From: Gammaproteobacteria bacterium
Lineage (GTDB): Bacteria; Pseudomonadota; Gammaproteobacteria; DRJJ01
Reading direction: 5' to 3'
DNA length: 12,592 nt
NCBI GenBank assembly: GCA_011052255.1
Contig: DRJJ01000171.1
Span: 1 to 12,592 of the forward strand
Made by a program: the position numbers and the translations under genes. Below the pieces are notes generated by a model. It worked only from the letters and a program-made list of their open reading frames with translations. It was not told where the DNA came from and did not search any database. Shown here in pieces: positions 1-7,054 of this stretch. Numbering within the stretch: the first letter of the stretch is position 1; every line of letters begins with the position of its first letter.

Positions 1-24
1 GAAATCGATGCAGGCACAGGATAA
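1..24 (+). CDS. C-terminal end of an upstream gene, possibly SPFH/stomatin-like
   Basis: Frame 1 reads Glu-Ile-Asp-Ala-Gly-Thr-Gly and then TAA, so a plus-strand gene seems to end here, six bases before the next start codon. Too little is present to identify it from its own sequence. The guess of an SPFH/stomatin (QmcA-like) membrane protein rests only on the NfeD-family gene that follows, since the two families are usually encoded as a pair. The AGGA that probably serves as ribosome binding site for the next gene overlaps the end of this one, which fits translational coupling. Confidence 0.4.
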   Translation, partial: EIDAGTG

Positions 25-30
25 ATAATC

Positions 31-468
31 ATGCTTGAGCAGATGGACTTCTGGCACTGGTTTATCATGTCCCTGGTGCTGATCGTGCTGGAGATGTTTT
101 TGCCTGGTGCGAGTTTTCTGTGGATAGGCATTGCCGCCGCGCTAACCGGTGGCCTGTTATGGCTAATGCCCAACCTGGAATGGACTACCCAGGTGCTGGT
201 ATTTGCAGTGCTATCGGTGCTGAGTGTGCTCGCATGGCGTTCGTGGGCCAAAAAGCACCCGGTTCATACCGATCAACCCGCATTGAATCGTCGTGGTGAA
301 CATTACCTGAACCGTGTTTTCACACTGGATGAGGCCATTGTCAACGGCGTTGGTAAAATCCGTGTTGATGACTCAACCTGGAAGGTCGAAGGCCTTGACT
401 GTGCGGCTGGCTCAAAAGTGAAGGTAGTGGGTGTCGATGGCGTGATTTTGAGGGTTGAATCAGCTTAG
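31..468 (+). CDS. NfeD-family membrane protein (YbbJ-like)
   Basis: A 145-aa inner-membrane protein of the short NfeD type. Hydrophobic segments lie at about residues 9-27, 28-46 and 52-69, with the family's Glu-x3-Pro-Gly pattern (E21, P25, G26) between the first two. A basic linker (RSWAKKH) leads to a soluble C-terminal part, about residues 85-145, of the size and beta-rich character of the OB-fold NfeD domain. Such proteins partner SPFH/stomatin proteins (QmcA with YbbJ in E. coli) in membrane microdomains; the exact role is poorly known. AGGA sits nine bases before the ATG and overlaps the tail of the preceding gene, so the two are probably one operon. The family call is firm; the partner is inferred. 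Confidence 0.85.
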   Translation: MLEQMDFWHWFIMSLVLIVLEMFLPGASFLWIGIAAALTGGLLWLMPNLEWTTQVLVFAVLSVLSVLAWRSWAKKHPVHTDQPALNRRGEHYLNRVFTLDEAIVNGVGKIRVDDSTWKVEGLDCAAGSKVKVVGVDGVILRVESA

Positions 469-486
469 GCAGGGAGGCCCCGGGTA

Positions 487-517
487 TTTCGGTATCGAAA
501 CGTATCCATGCTACACT
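487..517 (+). promoter_or_regulatory. Possible metH promoter (extended -10)
   Basis: TGCTACACT at 509-517 fits an extended -10 element (TG, one base, then TACACT, four of six). A weak -35-like TTTCGG lies at 487-492 with a 19-base spacer. A start near 524 would give a leader of about 33 nt before the metH ATG. No S-adenosylhomocysteine or cobalamin riboswitch could fit in the 88-base gap. Confidence 0.3.
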
Positions 518-556
518 ACGCGACCTGTTATAAATCAGCAAGATAGTGTATCAGTC

Positions 557-3500
557 ATGTCAAAAATACTCGAAAAAGCCCTTTCTGAACGAATTTTAAT
601 CCTTGATGGTGCGATGGGCACCATGATTCAGGGTTACAAGCTGGATGAAGCCGGCTACCGTGGCGAACGTTTCGCTGACTGGGAAAGCGACCTGAAGGGC
701 AACAATGACCTGCTGGTTCTGACTCAACCGGATATTATCAGCGCTATCCACACCGCCTATCTGGATGCCGGCGCCGACATACTCGAAACCAATACCTTCA
801 ATGCCAATACCATCTCGATGGCCGATTACCACATGGAGGCTCTGGCCTACGAGATCAATGTGGTCGCGGCGCAGCTGGCACGTGCGGCGGCCGACAAGGC
901 CACTGCAAAAACGCCGGACAAGCCGCGTTTTGTGGCGGGTGTACTGGGCCCTACTAACCGTACCGCTAGTCTGTCACCGGATGTTAACAACCCGGGTTTC
1001 CGCAACATCAGTTTTGATGATCTTCGTATTGCCTATGACGAGGCGCTGCGTGGTTTGGTCGAAGGCGGTATCGACATCATTCTGGTCGAAACCATATTTG
1101 ATACACTCAATGCCAAGGCGGCACTGTTCGCCATAGACGAATACTTTGAAAGCAGCGGCACACGTTTGCCGGTGATGATTTCCGGAACCATAACCGATGC
1201 GTCGGGTCGTACCCTGTCCGGACAGACCGCCGAGGCCTTCTGGAATTCCCTGCGCCATATCAACCCGATCAGTTTTGGATTTAACTGCGCACTGGGTGCA
1301 AAAGAGCTGCGCCAGTATGTCGAAGAAATCTCCGGGCTTGCTAACTGTCATATCAACACCCATCCCAATGCAGGCCTGCCAAACGAGTTCGGTGAATACG
1401 ACGAAACACCAGAGGACATGGCGGCTGAAATCGAAGAGTGGGCACAAAGTGGTTTCCTGAATATCATCGGCGGTTGCTGTGGCACTTCACCCGCGCACAT
1501 CAAGGCTATTGCAGAGGCGGTTTCCAAATACCCGCCGCGTAAAGTGGCGCAGCCAGCGATTGAGTGTCGGCTGAGTGGGCTGGAGCCGTTCAATATTGGT
1601 AAGGACTCTTTGTTTACCAACGTCGGTGAACGTACCAACGTAACCGGCTCGGCAAAATTCAAACGGCTGATCCTGGAAGAACAGTATGATGAAGCCCTGA
1701 CCGTCGCACGCGACCAGGTTGAAAATGGCGCACAGATCATCGATATTAATATGGATGAAGGCATGCTTGAAGGTGAGCAGGCCATGGTTAAATTCCTGTA
1801 CCTGATTGCTTCCGAGCCTGATATTTCACGTGTACCGATTATGATCGATTCATCCAAGTGGCCGATCATCGAAGCGGGACTTAAATGCGTTCAGGGCAAG
1901 GGTGTGGTCAACTCGATCAGCCTCAAGGAAGGTGAAGAAAACTTTATCAAGCAGGCCACCCTGTGCCGTCGTTACGGTGCCGCCATTATCGTGATGGCGT
2001 TTGATGAAACCGGGCAGGCTGATACCCGCGAACGCAAGATTGAGATATGTACGCGTGCCTATAAAATTCTGACCGAGCAGGTTAATTTCCCGCCGGAAGA
2101 TATTATCTTTGACCCGAACATTTTTGCAGTTGCCACAGGGATCGAAGAGCACAATAACTATGGCGTGGATTTCATCGAAGCAACACGAGAAATCAAACAG
2201 ACCCTGCCGCATGCTTTAATATCCGGTGGGGTATCCAACGTTTCGTTCTCATTCCGTGGTAATAATCCGGTACGCGAAGCAATCCATGCCGTGTTTTTAT
2301 ATCATGCGATCAAGGCCGGTATGGACATGGGCATTGTTAATGCCGGGCAACTGGCAGTTTACGATGATCTACCGGAAGAACTGCGTGAACGTGTAGAAGA
2401 TGTAGTATTGAACCGGCGTGACGATTCAACCGAGCGCCTGCTTGATATCGCAGAACAATTTCGCGGTGACGGCAGTACCGCCAAAAAGAAAGAAGATCTG
2501 GAATGGCGACAATTACCGGTCAGCAAACGTATTGAACATGCGCTGGTCAAGGGCATCGACAGTTTTATTGAAGAAGATACTGAACAGGCACGCCTGGCAA
2601 TGGATCGGCCAATACAGGTTATCGAAGGGCCGTTGATGGACGGCATGAACGTGGTGGGTGATCTGTTTGGCGAAGGCAAAATGTTTTTACCACAGGTAGT
2701 TAAATCTGCGCGCGTGATGAAAAAGGCAGTAGCCTATCTGTTTCCGTATATCGAGGCAGAGAAAGATGGTAAAGCCAGGAGTAATGGCAGGATACTGATG
2801 GCCACGGTCAAGGGTGATGTGCACGATATTGGCAAGAACATCGTTGGTGTCGTACTGCAATGTAATAACTTCGAAGTAGTAGACTTGGGCGTGATGGTGC
2901 CTGCAGCAAAAATACTGGAAGCGGCCAAACAGGAAAATGTGGATATTATCGGGCTGTCAGGTCTGATTACACCGTCACTGGATGAGATGGTGCATATCGC
3001 GAAAGAAATGCAGCGTCTGAATTTTGAGATACCCGTGATGTTAGGGGGTGCCACCACATCCAAGGCGCATACAGCCGTAAAAATCGACCAGCAGTATAAA
3101 AATCCGACCGTCTGGGTTAAAGATGCATCGCGCGCAGTGGGCGTAGCAACCAGCCTGATCAGTACTGACCTGAAAGCAGGTTTTGTATCGAAGCTGGTTG
3201 AGGAATACGAACAAGTGCGTGTTAATCATGCCGGGCGACGTAGTCAGATACGCTGGCTGACGCTGGAAGCGGCACGCGATAATCCTAAAACAATCGATTG
3301 GCAGACGTATACACCGCCGGTCCCGGTCACACCAGGTGTTACGGTGTTACATGATTACCCGTTTGCTGAGCTGGTGGACTACATAGACTGGACACCCTTT
3401 TTTCATACATGGGAACTGAAGGGCCGTTATCCAAAAATACTGAATGATCCAGAAAAGGGTGAAGAGGCTACTAAACTGTTTGCCGACGCACAGGCCATGC

Positions 3501-4237
3501 TCAAAAAAATCATTGATGAAAAGTGGCTTAAGGCAGAAGCTGTGTTTGGCCTGTTCCCGGCAAACACCGTCAATCAGGATGATATCGAGGTCTATCAGGA
3601 CGAGCAGCGTAAGCAGTTAAGAATGACACTGCATACCCTGCGCCAGCAGACCGAACGCCCGCCGGGTAAACCCAACAGATGTCTGGCTGATTTCATTGCA
3701 CCCAAAGAAAGCGGCAAGCCTGACTACATCGGTGGCTTTGCGGTAACCACCGGTATTGGTATAGATGAACATGTGGCCCGTTTCGAGGCCGACCATGATG
3801 ACTACCAGTCCATTATGCTCAAGGCACTGGCTGATCGTCTGGCCGAGGCATTCGCGGAACGTCTGCATCAGAGGGTACGCAAGGAATTCTGGGCCTACGT
3901 ACCTGATGAGGCGCTGAGCTCGGATGAAATCATCGCAGAGACCTATAAGGGCATACGTCCGGCAGCGGGTTACCCGGCCAGCCCGGACCACACCGAAAAA
4001 GACCTGTTATGGGAATTGCTGGATGTCGAGAACAATACCGGAATAGAACTGACTGAGTCGTATGCCATGTTTCCGACTGCAGCTGTCAGCGGTCTGTATT
4101 TCTCGCATCCGGAGTCCAGCTACTTCGCTGTGGGCAAACTAAATCGTGACCAGATAAAGGATTATGCAAAACGTAAAGGGTTGACACTGGAGCAAACCGA
4201 GCGCTGGTTGTCACCGAATCTGGGATATGACGCATAA
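557..4237 (+). CDS. metH: Cobalamin-dependent methionine synthase
   Basis: Transfers a methyl group from 5-methyltetrahydrofolate to homocysteine through methylcobalamin, in the cytoplasm. At 1226 aa it is complete beside E. coli MetH (1227). All four modules are visible: homocysteine domain (about 1-350) with zinc ligands C244, C307 and C308; pterin domain from N355 (NVGERTNVTGSAKF); cobalamin module (about 650-895) with D754-x-H756 supplying the lower axial ligand and the SGLITPS loop with S801 and S807; AdoMet reactivation domain (about 897-1226) with R1134 in RPAAGYP. The frame is open back to a TTG at 455 inside the NfeD gene. The ATG at 557 is chosen because it gives the family N-terminus and length. 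Its ribosome binding site is weak. No missing residue or frameshift was seen. Confidence 0.98.
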   Translation: MSKILEKALSERILILDGAMGTMIQGYKLDEAGYRGERFADWESDLKGNNDLLVLTQPDIISAIHTAYLDAGADILETNTFNANTISMADYHMEALAYEINVVAAQLARAAADKATAKTPDKPRFVAGVLGPTNRTASLSPDVNNPGFRNISFDDLRIAYDEALRGLVEGGIDIILVETIFDTLNAKAALFAIDEYFESSGTRLPVMISGTITDASGRTLSGQTAEAFWNSLRHINPISFGFNCALGAKELRQYVEEISGLANCHINTHPNAGLPNEFGEYDETPEDMAAEIEEWAQSGFLNIIGGCCGTSPAHIKAIAEAVSKYPPRKVAQPAIECRLSGLEPFNIGKDSLFTNVGERTNVTGSAKFKRLILEEQYDEALTVARDQVENGAQIIDINMDEGMLEGEQAMVKFLYLIASEPDISRVPIMIDSSKWPIIEAGLKCVQGKGVVNSISLKEGEENFIKQATLCRRYGAAIIVMAFDETGQADTRERKIEICTRAYKILTEQVNFPPEDIIFDPNIFAVATGIEEHNNYGVDFIEATREIKQTLPHALISGGVSNVSFSFRGNNPVREAIHAVFLYHAIKAGMDMGIVNAGQLAVYDDLPEELRERVEDVVLNRRDDSTERLLDIAEQFRGDGSTAKKKEDLEWRQLPVSKRIEHALVKGIDSFIEEDTEQARLAMDRPIQVIEGPLMDGMNVVGDLFGEGKMFLPQVVKSARVMKKAVAYLFPYIEAEKDGKARSNGRILMATVKGDVHDIGKNIVGVVLQCNNFEVVDLGVMVPAAKILEAAKQENVDIIGLSGLITPSLDEMVHIAKEMQRLNFEIPVMLGGATTSKAHTAVKIDQQYKNPTVWVKDASRAVGVATSLISTDLKAGFVSKLVEEYEQVRVNHAGRRSQIRWLTLEAARDNPKTIDWQTYTPPVPVTPGVTVLHDYPFAELVDYIDWTPFFHTWELKGRYPKILNDPEKGEEATKLFADAQAMLKKIIDEKWLKAEAVFGLFPANTVNQDDIEVYQDEQRKQLRMTLHTLRQQTERPPGKPNRCLADFIAPKESGKPDYIGGFAVTTGIGIDEHVARFEADHDDYQSIMLKALADRLAEAFAERLHQRVRKEFWAYVPDEALSSDEIIAETYKGIRPAAGYPASPDHTEKDLLWELLDVENNTGIELTESYAMFPTAAVSGLYFSHPESSYFAVGKLNRDQIKDYAKRKGLTLEQTERWLSPNLGYDA

Positions 4238-4242
4238 AAAGA

Positions 4243-4355
4243 CCGGACGGTGCCCCCATTGTTACATGGAGTCATCCGCCCGGTAGCCTTACGTGGAGAG
4301 ACGTAACCGGTATTACCTGATCGACTGCATACAAGCAGCTCTGTAGCTAATCAGG
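4243..4355. repeat. Three consecutive inverted repeats after metH
   Basis: Three inverted repeats follow one another between metH and the convergent small gene. First, CCGGACGG (4243-4250) faces CCGCCCGG (4276-4283), with one mismatch. Second, TTACGT (4289-4294) faces ACGTAA (4301-4306) across a six-base loop, perfect. Third, CCTGAT (4316-4321) faces ATCAGG (4350-4355) and encloses CTGC/GCAG (4325-4328, 4335-4338). No T-run follows on either strand, so these are not ordinary intrinsic terminators. They may be a bidirectional 3' end, a processing signal or part of a small RNA. The last arm overlaps the stop codon of the minus-strand ORF. Confidence 0.4.
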
Positions 4356-4455
4356 CAACTAAATTTGCAACGACAATCAGGACTATCATCAGACCAAACA
4401 GTATTAAAACAGTTTTACCTATGTGTGAAGCCATCATCTTGTCTTCAGTATGCAT
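4351..4455 (-). CDS. Small single-span membrane protein (34 aa)
   Basis: Unrecognised small protein. From the ATG at 4455 it starts MHTEDKMMASHIGK, followed by one hydrophobic helix (TVLILFGLMIVLIVVANLVA) that runs to the stop. The in-frame ATG at 4473 would add six residues. The 4455 start is preferred because AGGA lies seven bases before it, while the upstream ATG has no such site. The layout is a short charged N-terminus and a C-terminal helix, typical of regulatory or accessory subunits of membrane complexes, but no family is assigned. Support that it is real: an FNR-type site sits exactly at class II distance upstream, with a matching -10. It converges on metH. Confidence 0.55.
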   Translation of the reverse strand: MHTEDKMMASHIGKTVLILFGLMIVLIVVANLVA

Positions 4456-4479
4456 AGCGTTTTCCTGCTGCATCAAGCT

Positions 4480-4492
4480 AAGTAAAAGGATA
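4480..4492 (-). promoter_or_regulatory. FNR-dependent class II core promoter (minus strand)
   Basis: On the minus strand TATCCT occupies 4492-4487. If the FNR-like site centred at 4521.5 lies at -41.5, the predicted start is 4480 and the -10 hexamer should span exactly 4492-4487, where TATCCT is found (four of six to consensus). The 22-base gap between site and -10 is the classical class II spacing. The resulting leader is 24 nt to the preferred ATG. Confidence 0.55.
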
Positions 4493-4510
4493 GCGCAGCA
4501 CATGCGGAGG

Positions 4511-4532
4511 TACATTGATCTGGGTCAATGTA
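4511..4532. promoter_or_regulatory. FNR/ANR-type operator
   Basis: TTGAT at 4515-4519, four bases, then GTCAA at 4524-4528 match the FNR/ANR/Dnr consensus TTGAT-N4-ATCAA in nine of ten positions. The symmetry extends outward to TACA/TGTA, giving a 22-bp near-palindrome (4511-4532). It lies between divergent small genes. The spacing fits the minus-strand gene; the same distance on the plus side holds no good -10. A CRP/FNR-superfamily regulator is therefore expected, probably oxygen- or NO-responsive. Confidence 0.75.
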
Positions 4533-4624
4533 GCGTGGTTTTTCGGCAGAATACCGCATGCTGATATTAAGCGCCTGCTGGACGAGTGTAGATAATCTGA
4601 CATAGTATTTATGTTTCTGATGGA

Positions 4625-4646
4625 TAGTTATAACTAGCCATACAAT
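4625..4646 (+). promoter_or_regulatory. Palindrome next to a -10-like element
   Basis: TAGTTATAACTA (4625-4636) is a perfect 12-bp palindrome. TACAAT (4641-4646, five of six to the -10 consensus) starts four bases later, and the ribosome binding site AAAGGA follows at 4650. No good -35 is visible, so either an activator is needed or this is not the promoter. The palindrome would lie in the spacer, where a repressor or activator could act. The first two bases of the -10-like hexamer to the start codon leave a leader of roughly 10 nt. Confidence 0.35.
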
Positions 4647-4662
4647 AGAAAGGACGCAATAT

Positions 4663-4842
4663 ATGCTACTACGTTCATTTATCATAACTTTTGTTGTTGC
4701 CGCGGGCATTGGCCTGGTCATGTGGCTGGTATCCCTTATTACCGGAGACCTGGATCTGCGCTTAACCATCGTACTGGTGATCGTCTTCCTGATTGCGTGG
4801 TTCTGGGTATACCAGGGCTTGCGCGATAAATCGATTAAATAA
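4663..4842 (+). CDS. Small two-helix membrane protein (59 aa)
   Basis: Unrecognised. The ATG follows a good ribosome binding site (AAAGGA, seven bases before). Two hydrophobic helices lie at about residues 5-27 and 34-51, joined by a short acidic turn (TGDLDLR), with a basic C-terminus (RDKSIK). The positive charges suggest both ends face the cytoplasm. It precedes the 182-aa protein by 33 bases on the same strand with no terminator between, so they are probably co-transcribed, and this protein might anchor its soluble neighbour. That partnership is inference. Codon use resembles metH, unlike the AT-rich acyltransferase further on. Confidence 0.7.
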   Translation: MLLRSFIITFVVAAGIGLVMWLVSLITGDLDLRLTIVLVIVFLIAWFWVYQGLRDKSIK

Positions 4843-4875
4843 AGCCAGCCTCTTTTTATTACCAGAGTAAACACC

Positions 4876-5424
4876 ATGCCGATACCTGAACGTGAAGCAC
4901 AAATCCTGCAAATGCATGCGCCCCTGATCGTGATGACCGCACAGGTATGTCTCGGAGCGCTGCCGCGTCAGGAACTGGATAATGTGCTGGCTCAACTGGA
5001 GAGCATGGACAAACAGCTGGTAGCCGTTATCTGTCGCCTGTTGTCTGGCGAGCGTGACGCCTCAGTGTTGAATGGCCTGGACGAAGACGACCGGGTAATC
5101 GTTAGCGCAATACTGCTAGGCATACAGGATCCGAATACCCTGCCAGACTCTACACAACAGGCCGACCCGGTTACCGCTGCCCCCGGCCTGGCAGCCATCA
5201 TTCATGCCGCAGCGCACGGAGATGTGCAGGCCCTGCAGGTCATCTCACAGATGGCCGAACAAATGACAGCTGCAGGCGGTGAAATGGCACGTACCGGTGG
5301 CGTGATGCGCAAACTGGTTGATGGTGAACGTGACCTGGATAAATTGAGCGAGGGAATGGGGGCGCAGGGGCAGTCACTGATGACATCGTTGGTTGTAGAG
5401 CTGCGAAAACTGTCGGGGCATTAA
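4876..5424 (+). CDS. Hypothetical alpha-helical protein with an internal duplication (182 aa)
   Basis: Unrecognised cytoplasmic protein without signal peptide or membrane helix. It appears mostly helical. Residues 51-83 (VICRLLSGERD..., ending SAILLGI) and 143-176 (VMRKLVDGERD..., ending TSLVVEL) line up as two copies of a helix-GERD-helix unit, with GERD at 58-61 and 150-153, separated by a Pro/Asp/Thr-rich linker and an Ala-rich helix. The start is the first ATG in frame; its ribosome binding site is weak (AGAG), as expected if it is translated after the 59-aa gene 33 bases upstream. Function unknown. The repeated acidic helical pairs suggest a protein-binding or oligomeric role, which is speculative. 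Confidence 0.8.
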   Translation: MPIPEREAQILQMHAPLIVMTAQVCLGALPRQELDNVLAQLESMDKQLVAVICRLLSGERDASVLNGLDEDDRVIVSAILLGIQDPNTLPDSTQQADPVTAAPGLAAIIHAAAHGDVQALQVISQMAEQMTAAGGEMARTGGVMRKLVDGERDLDKLSEGMGAQGQSLMTSLVVELRKLSGH

Positions 5425-5643
5425 TCCTGGATAGTTATCTGCGCCGCTTGCCGGTAAACAGAATTATCTGCGTGCTGAATAATGTCCTGGCGCGAGCAGT
5501 CAGATACAAAAAAGTTTATTTAAGCGGCGAGACAGGTTCCTGAAGGCCTGGCGAAGTTCCCACTTAAGCTCAAACCCAAGAGTCCACGGACAGGCGCGTA
5601 GTGAGTTAAGTAGTTTTAACTAGGAATAGACCTCAATAGTTGT

Positions 5644-5673
5644 CAGGATATTTTACACTTTCGCCAGAATATT
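5644..5673 (+). promoter_or_regulatory. Possible enhancer-binding-protein sites (direct repeat)
   Basis: CAGGATATT (5644-5652) and CAGAATATT (5665-5673) are near-identical, 21 bases apart, about two helical turns, so they lie on the same DNA face. They are about 85-115 bases upstream of the start predicted from the sigma-54 promoter, the usual distance for NtrC-type activators. The position is suggestive; the regulator (PrsR in some PEP-CTERM species) is inferred. Confidence 0.35.
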
Positions 5674-5731
5674 CAACGCTGATAACCTTTAAATTAACTA
5701 TTATTCATATATAACAATGTATTATAGATGA

Positions 5732-5747
5732 TGGCATGCTACTTGCA
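5732..5747 (+). promoter_or_regulatory. Sigma-54 (-24/-12) promoter
   Basis: TGGCATGCTACTTGCA: GG at 5733-5734 and GC at 5745-5746 are separated by exactly ten bases, and flanking bases match the consensus TGGCAC-N5-TTGCA except one. Predicted start near 5758, giving an 81-nt leader for the PEP-CTERM gene. PEP-CTERM genes are known to be sigma-54 dependent in several exosortase-bearing bacteria, which strengthens the call. Confidence 0.8.
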
Positions 5748-5838
5748 GCCTTTTACCTGCAATCAGAGCAAACAGCTCTAAAATGAATACCAAATTTTAT
5801 ATGTAAGTTTTTAGTCAAGATTTATAACGGAGAAAGTC

Positions 5839-6498
5839 ATGAAAAAATATTTTTTGTCTCTACTAGCCTCATTAGTATTGGGTGCTACCAGTGCATACGC
5901 AGTTCCGATCGTGCTGGATTTCGAAGGCCTTGATAATCAGGAAGCCATTCAGGATTTCTATAATGGTGGAACCAGCCAGAACGGTAACGTTGGTACTGAC
6001 TTTGGTGTAAGCTTCAGCAATAATACCCTGGCTCTCATCGATGCGGATGCTGGTGGTAGCGGTAACTTTGGCGGTGAACCAAGCCCTGATACTGCAATGT
6101 TCTTCCTTACTGGTGCGAATGCGTTCATGAACGTAGCTGCTGGATTTGATACCGGCTTTTCATTCTTTTGCACTGCGGTTAATAATCCGGGCTCTGTAGA
6201 TGTTTATGATGGTATAAACGGCACCGGCAATCTGCTGGCATCACTGTTCATTCCCATTACACCTTCTGATGGTGGCGATCCAAACGGTCAATTCAGTCCT
6301 TTCTTCGCTATCGGTATTGCTTTCAGCGGTATTGCCAAGTCCGTATCCTTTGCAGGTGTACAGAACCAGATAGCCTTTGATGACATTACTTTTGGTTCAT
6401 CAACTCCTGGTAACCCTGTCCCTGAGCCCGCTACTCTTGCCCTGCTGGGTCTTGGTCTGGCTGGCATTGGTTATTCACGTAAGAAGAAAAAAGCATAA
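5839..6498 (+). CDS. PEP-CTERM sorting-domain secreted protein
   Basis: A 219-aa exported protein. GGAGA lies before the ATG. Residues 1-21 are a Sec signal peptide (MKKYFLSLLASLVLGATSAYA) with cleavage likely after AYA. The mature part is rich in Gly, Asn, Asp and Phe and looks beta-stranded, ending in the common AFDDITFGS strand before a Pro/Gly linker. The C-terminus is a textbook PEP-CTERM tail: V194-P195-E196-P197, a hydrophobic helix (ATLALLGLGLAGIGY) and a basic end (SRKKKKA). Such proteins are processed by exosortase (EpsH) and released or anchored with the exopolysaccharide matrix; the exosortase must be elsewhere. It stands alone between its sigma-54 promoter and an intrinsic terminator. 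The ligand or structural role of the mature domain is unknown. Confidence 0.93.
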   Translation: MKKYFLSLLASLVLGATSAYAVPIVLDFEGLDNQEAIQDFYNGGTSQNGNVGTDFGVSFSNNTLALIDADAGGSGNFGGEPSPDTAMFFLTGANAFMNVAAGFDTGFSFFCTAVNNPGSVDVYDGINGTGNLLASLFIPITPSDGGDPNGQFSPFFAIGIAFSGIAKSVSFAGVQNQIAFDDITFGSSTPGNPVPEPATLALLGLGLAGIGYSRKKKKA

Positions 6499-6521
6499 GA
6501 ACTACCTTTATGCTTACAAAG

Positions 6522-6550
6522 GCCCTGGCAATTTGCCAGGGCTTTTTTTT
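6522..6550 (+). terminator. Intrinsic terminator of the PEP-CTERM gene
   Basis: GCCCTGGCA (6522-6530) pairs perfectly with TGCCAGGGC (6534-6542) over a three-base loop and is followed at once by eight T (6543-6550). It lies 24 bases after the stop codon. Confidence 0.95.
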
Positions 6551-7054
6551 GACCTGAAATACACTGGCGCAGTATTGGCGGCGGGATATTCTGGAGCCTT
6601 GTTAAGGCTGGTCCAGGTAATAATCATAGCAAGTACCATCCGGTATGAACTGGCCAGGCACAAGTCGGTTAACCATCGCACATCAATATATACAAGTTCC
6701 TGATGCTTTGATTATATTGGCAGCAATAGCATCAGGCGATTTACATTTCCAGTAATCAGGGTAAAGTAAGTGTTAACAAATACATCAAGGTTGACCGGCC
6801 AGGTCTGTACGATAATCAAGTGAAGTGGCTGGGTATTTGCTGGGAACTACTTGTATTTTTACGGTTTAAGTATTCTGCATGTCAGTCAGGAGAAAACTAC
6901 AAATACAAAAATAATAGAAGAAATAAAATGGAGTGATCAAGCGACCAGCAAGTTTAACATTGCAATATGAAAACTTATTGATGAGGTATATCGCTAAAAG
7001 GCGCACCGTCTCTCAACGCTATCGTAATAATTATAACCAGATTGAAGGAACATT
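6551..7054. other. Gene-free stretch before the acyltransferase
   Basis: About 500 bases with no supported gene: open frames are short, lack ribosome binding sites and run across the terminator. The base composition becomes steadily more AT-rich toward 7054. The only clear structure is the nested hairpin at 6699-6736. No insertion sequence ends, tRNA or clear promoter were recognised. Confidence 0.55.
6699..6736. repeat. Nested hairpin CCTGATGC / GCATCAGG
   Basis: CCTGATGC (6699-6706) is perfectly complementary to GCATCAGG (6729-6736). Inside, TATTG (6715-6719) and CAATA (6724-6728) pair over a GCAG loop, directly stacked on the outer 3' arm, leaving an eight-base bulge on the 5' side. No T-run follows, so it is not a standard terminator. 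It resembles in size (not sequence) the CCTGAT/ATCAGG structure after metH. Confidence 0.4.

Larger units (their letters stand above)
5425..5838. other. Gene-free regulatory stretch before the PEP-CTERM gene
   Basis: No convincing coding sequence. It contains a direct repeat TTATCTGCG at 5435-5443 and 5464-5472, an inverted repeat AGTTAA/TTAACT at 5604-5609 and 5616-5621, a pair of CAG(G/A)ATATT repeats at 5644-5673, and the sigma-54 promoter at 5732-5747. The part around 5520-5620 is richer in GC than the rest; it may be the remnant of something older or hold an RNA, but no known family is recognised. Confidence 0.6.

Noticed and set aside
455..556. N-terminal extension of MetH from a TTG inside the NfeD gene
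   Set aside because: The ATG at 557 gives the family N-terminus (SKILEKALSERILILDGAMG) and a total length within one residue of E. coli MetH; the extension has no family similarity.
469..556. SAH, SAM or cobalamin riboswitch before metH
   Set aside because: The 88-base gap has no recognisable conserved core or stems of these riboswitches and is too short for a cobalamin riboswitch.
5520..5635. Minus-strand open segment of about 40 codons reading like LRACPWTLGFELKW followed by RQAFRNLSRRLNKLF
   Set aside because: It looks protein-like and could be a gene remnant, but it has no start codon or ribosome binding site, begins at a stop, and no family was recognised; left as a possible relic only.
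6377..6703. Plus-strand ORF overlapping the end of the PEP-CTERM gene
   Set aside because: Out-of-frame shadow of the PEP-CTERM coding sequence that runs straight through the intrinsic terminator; no ribosome binding site.
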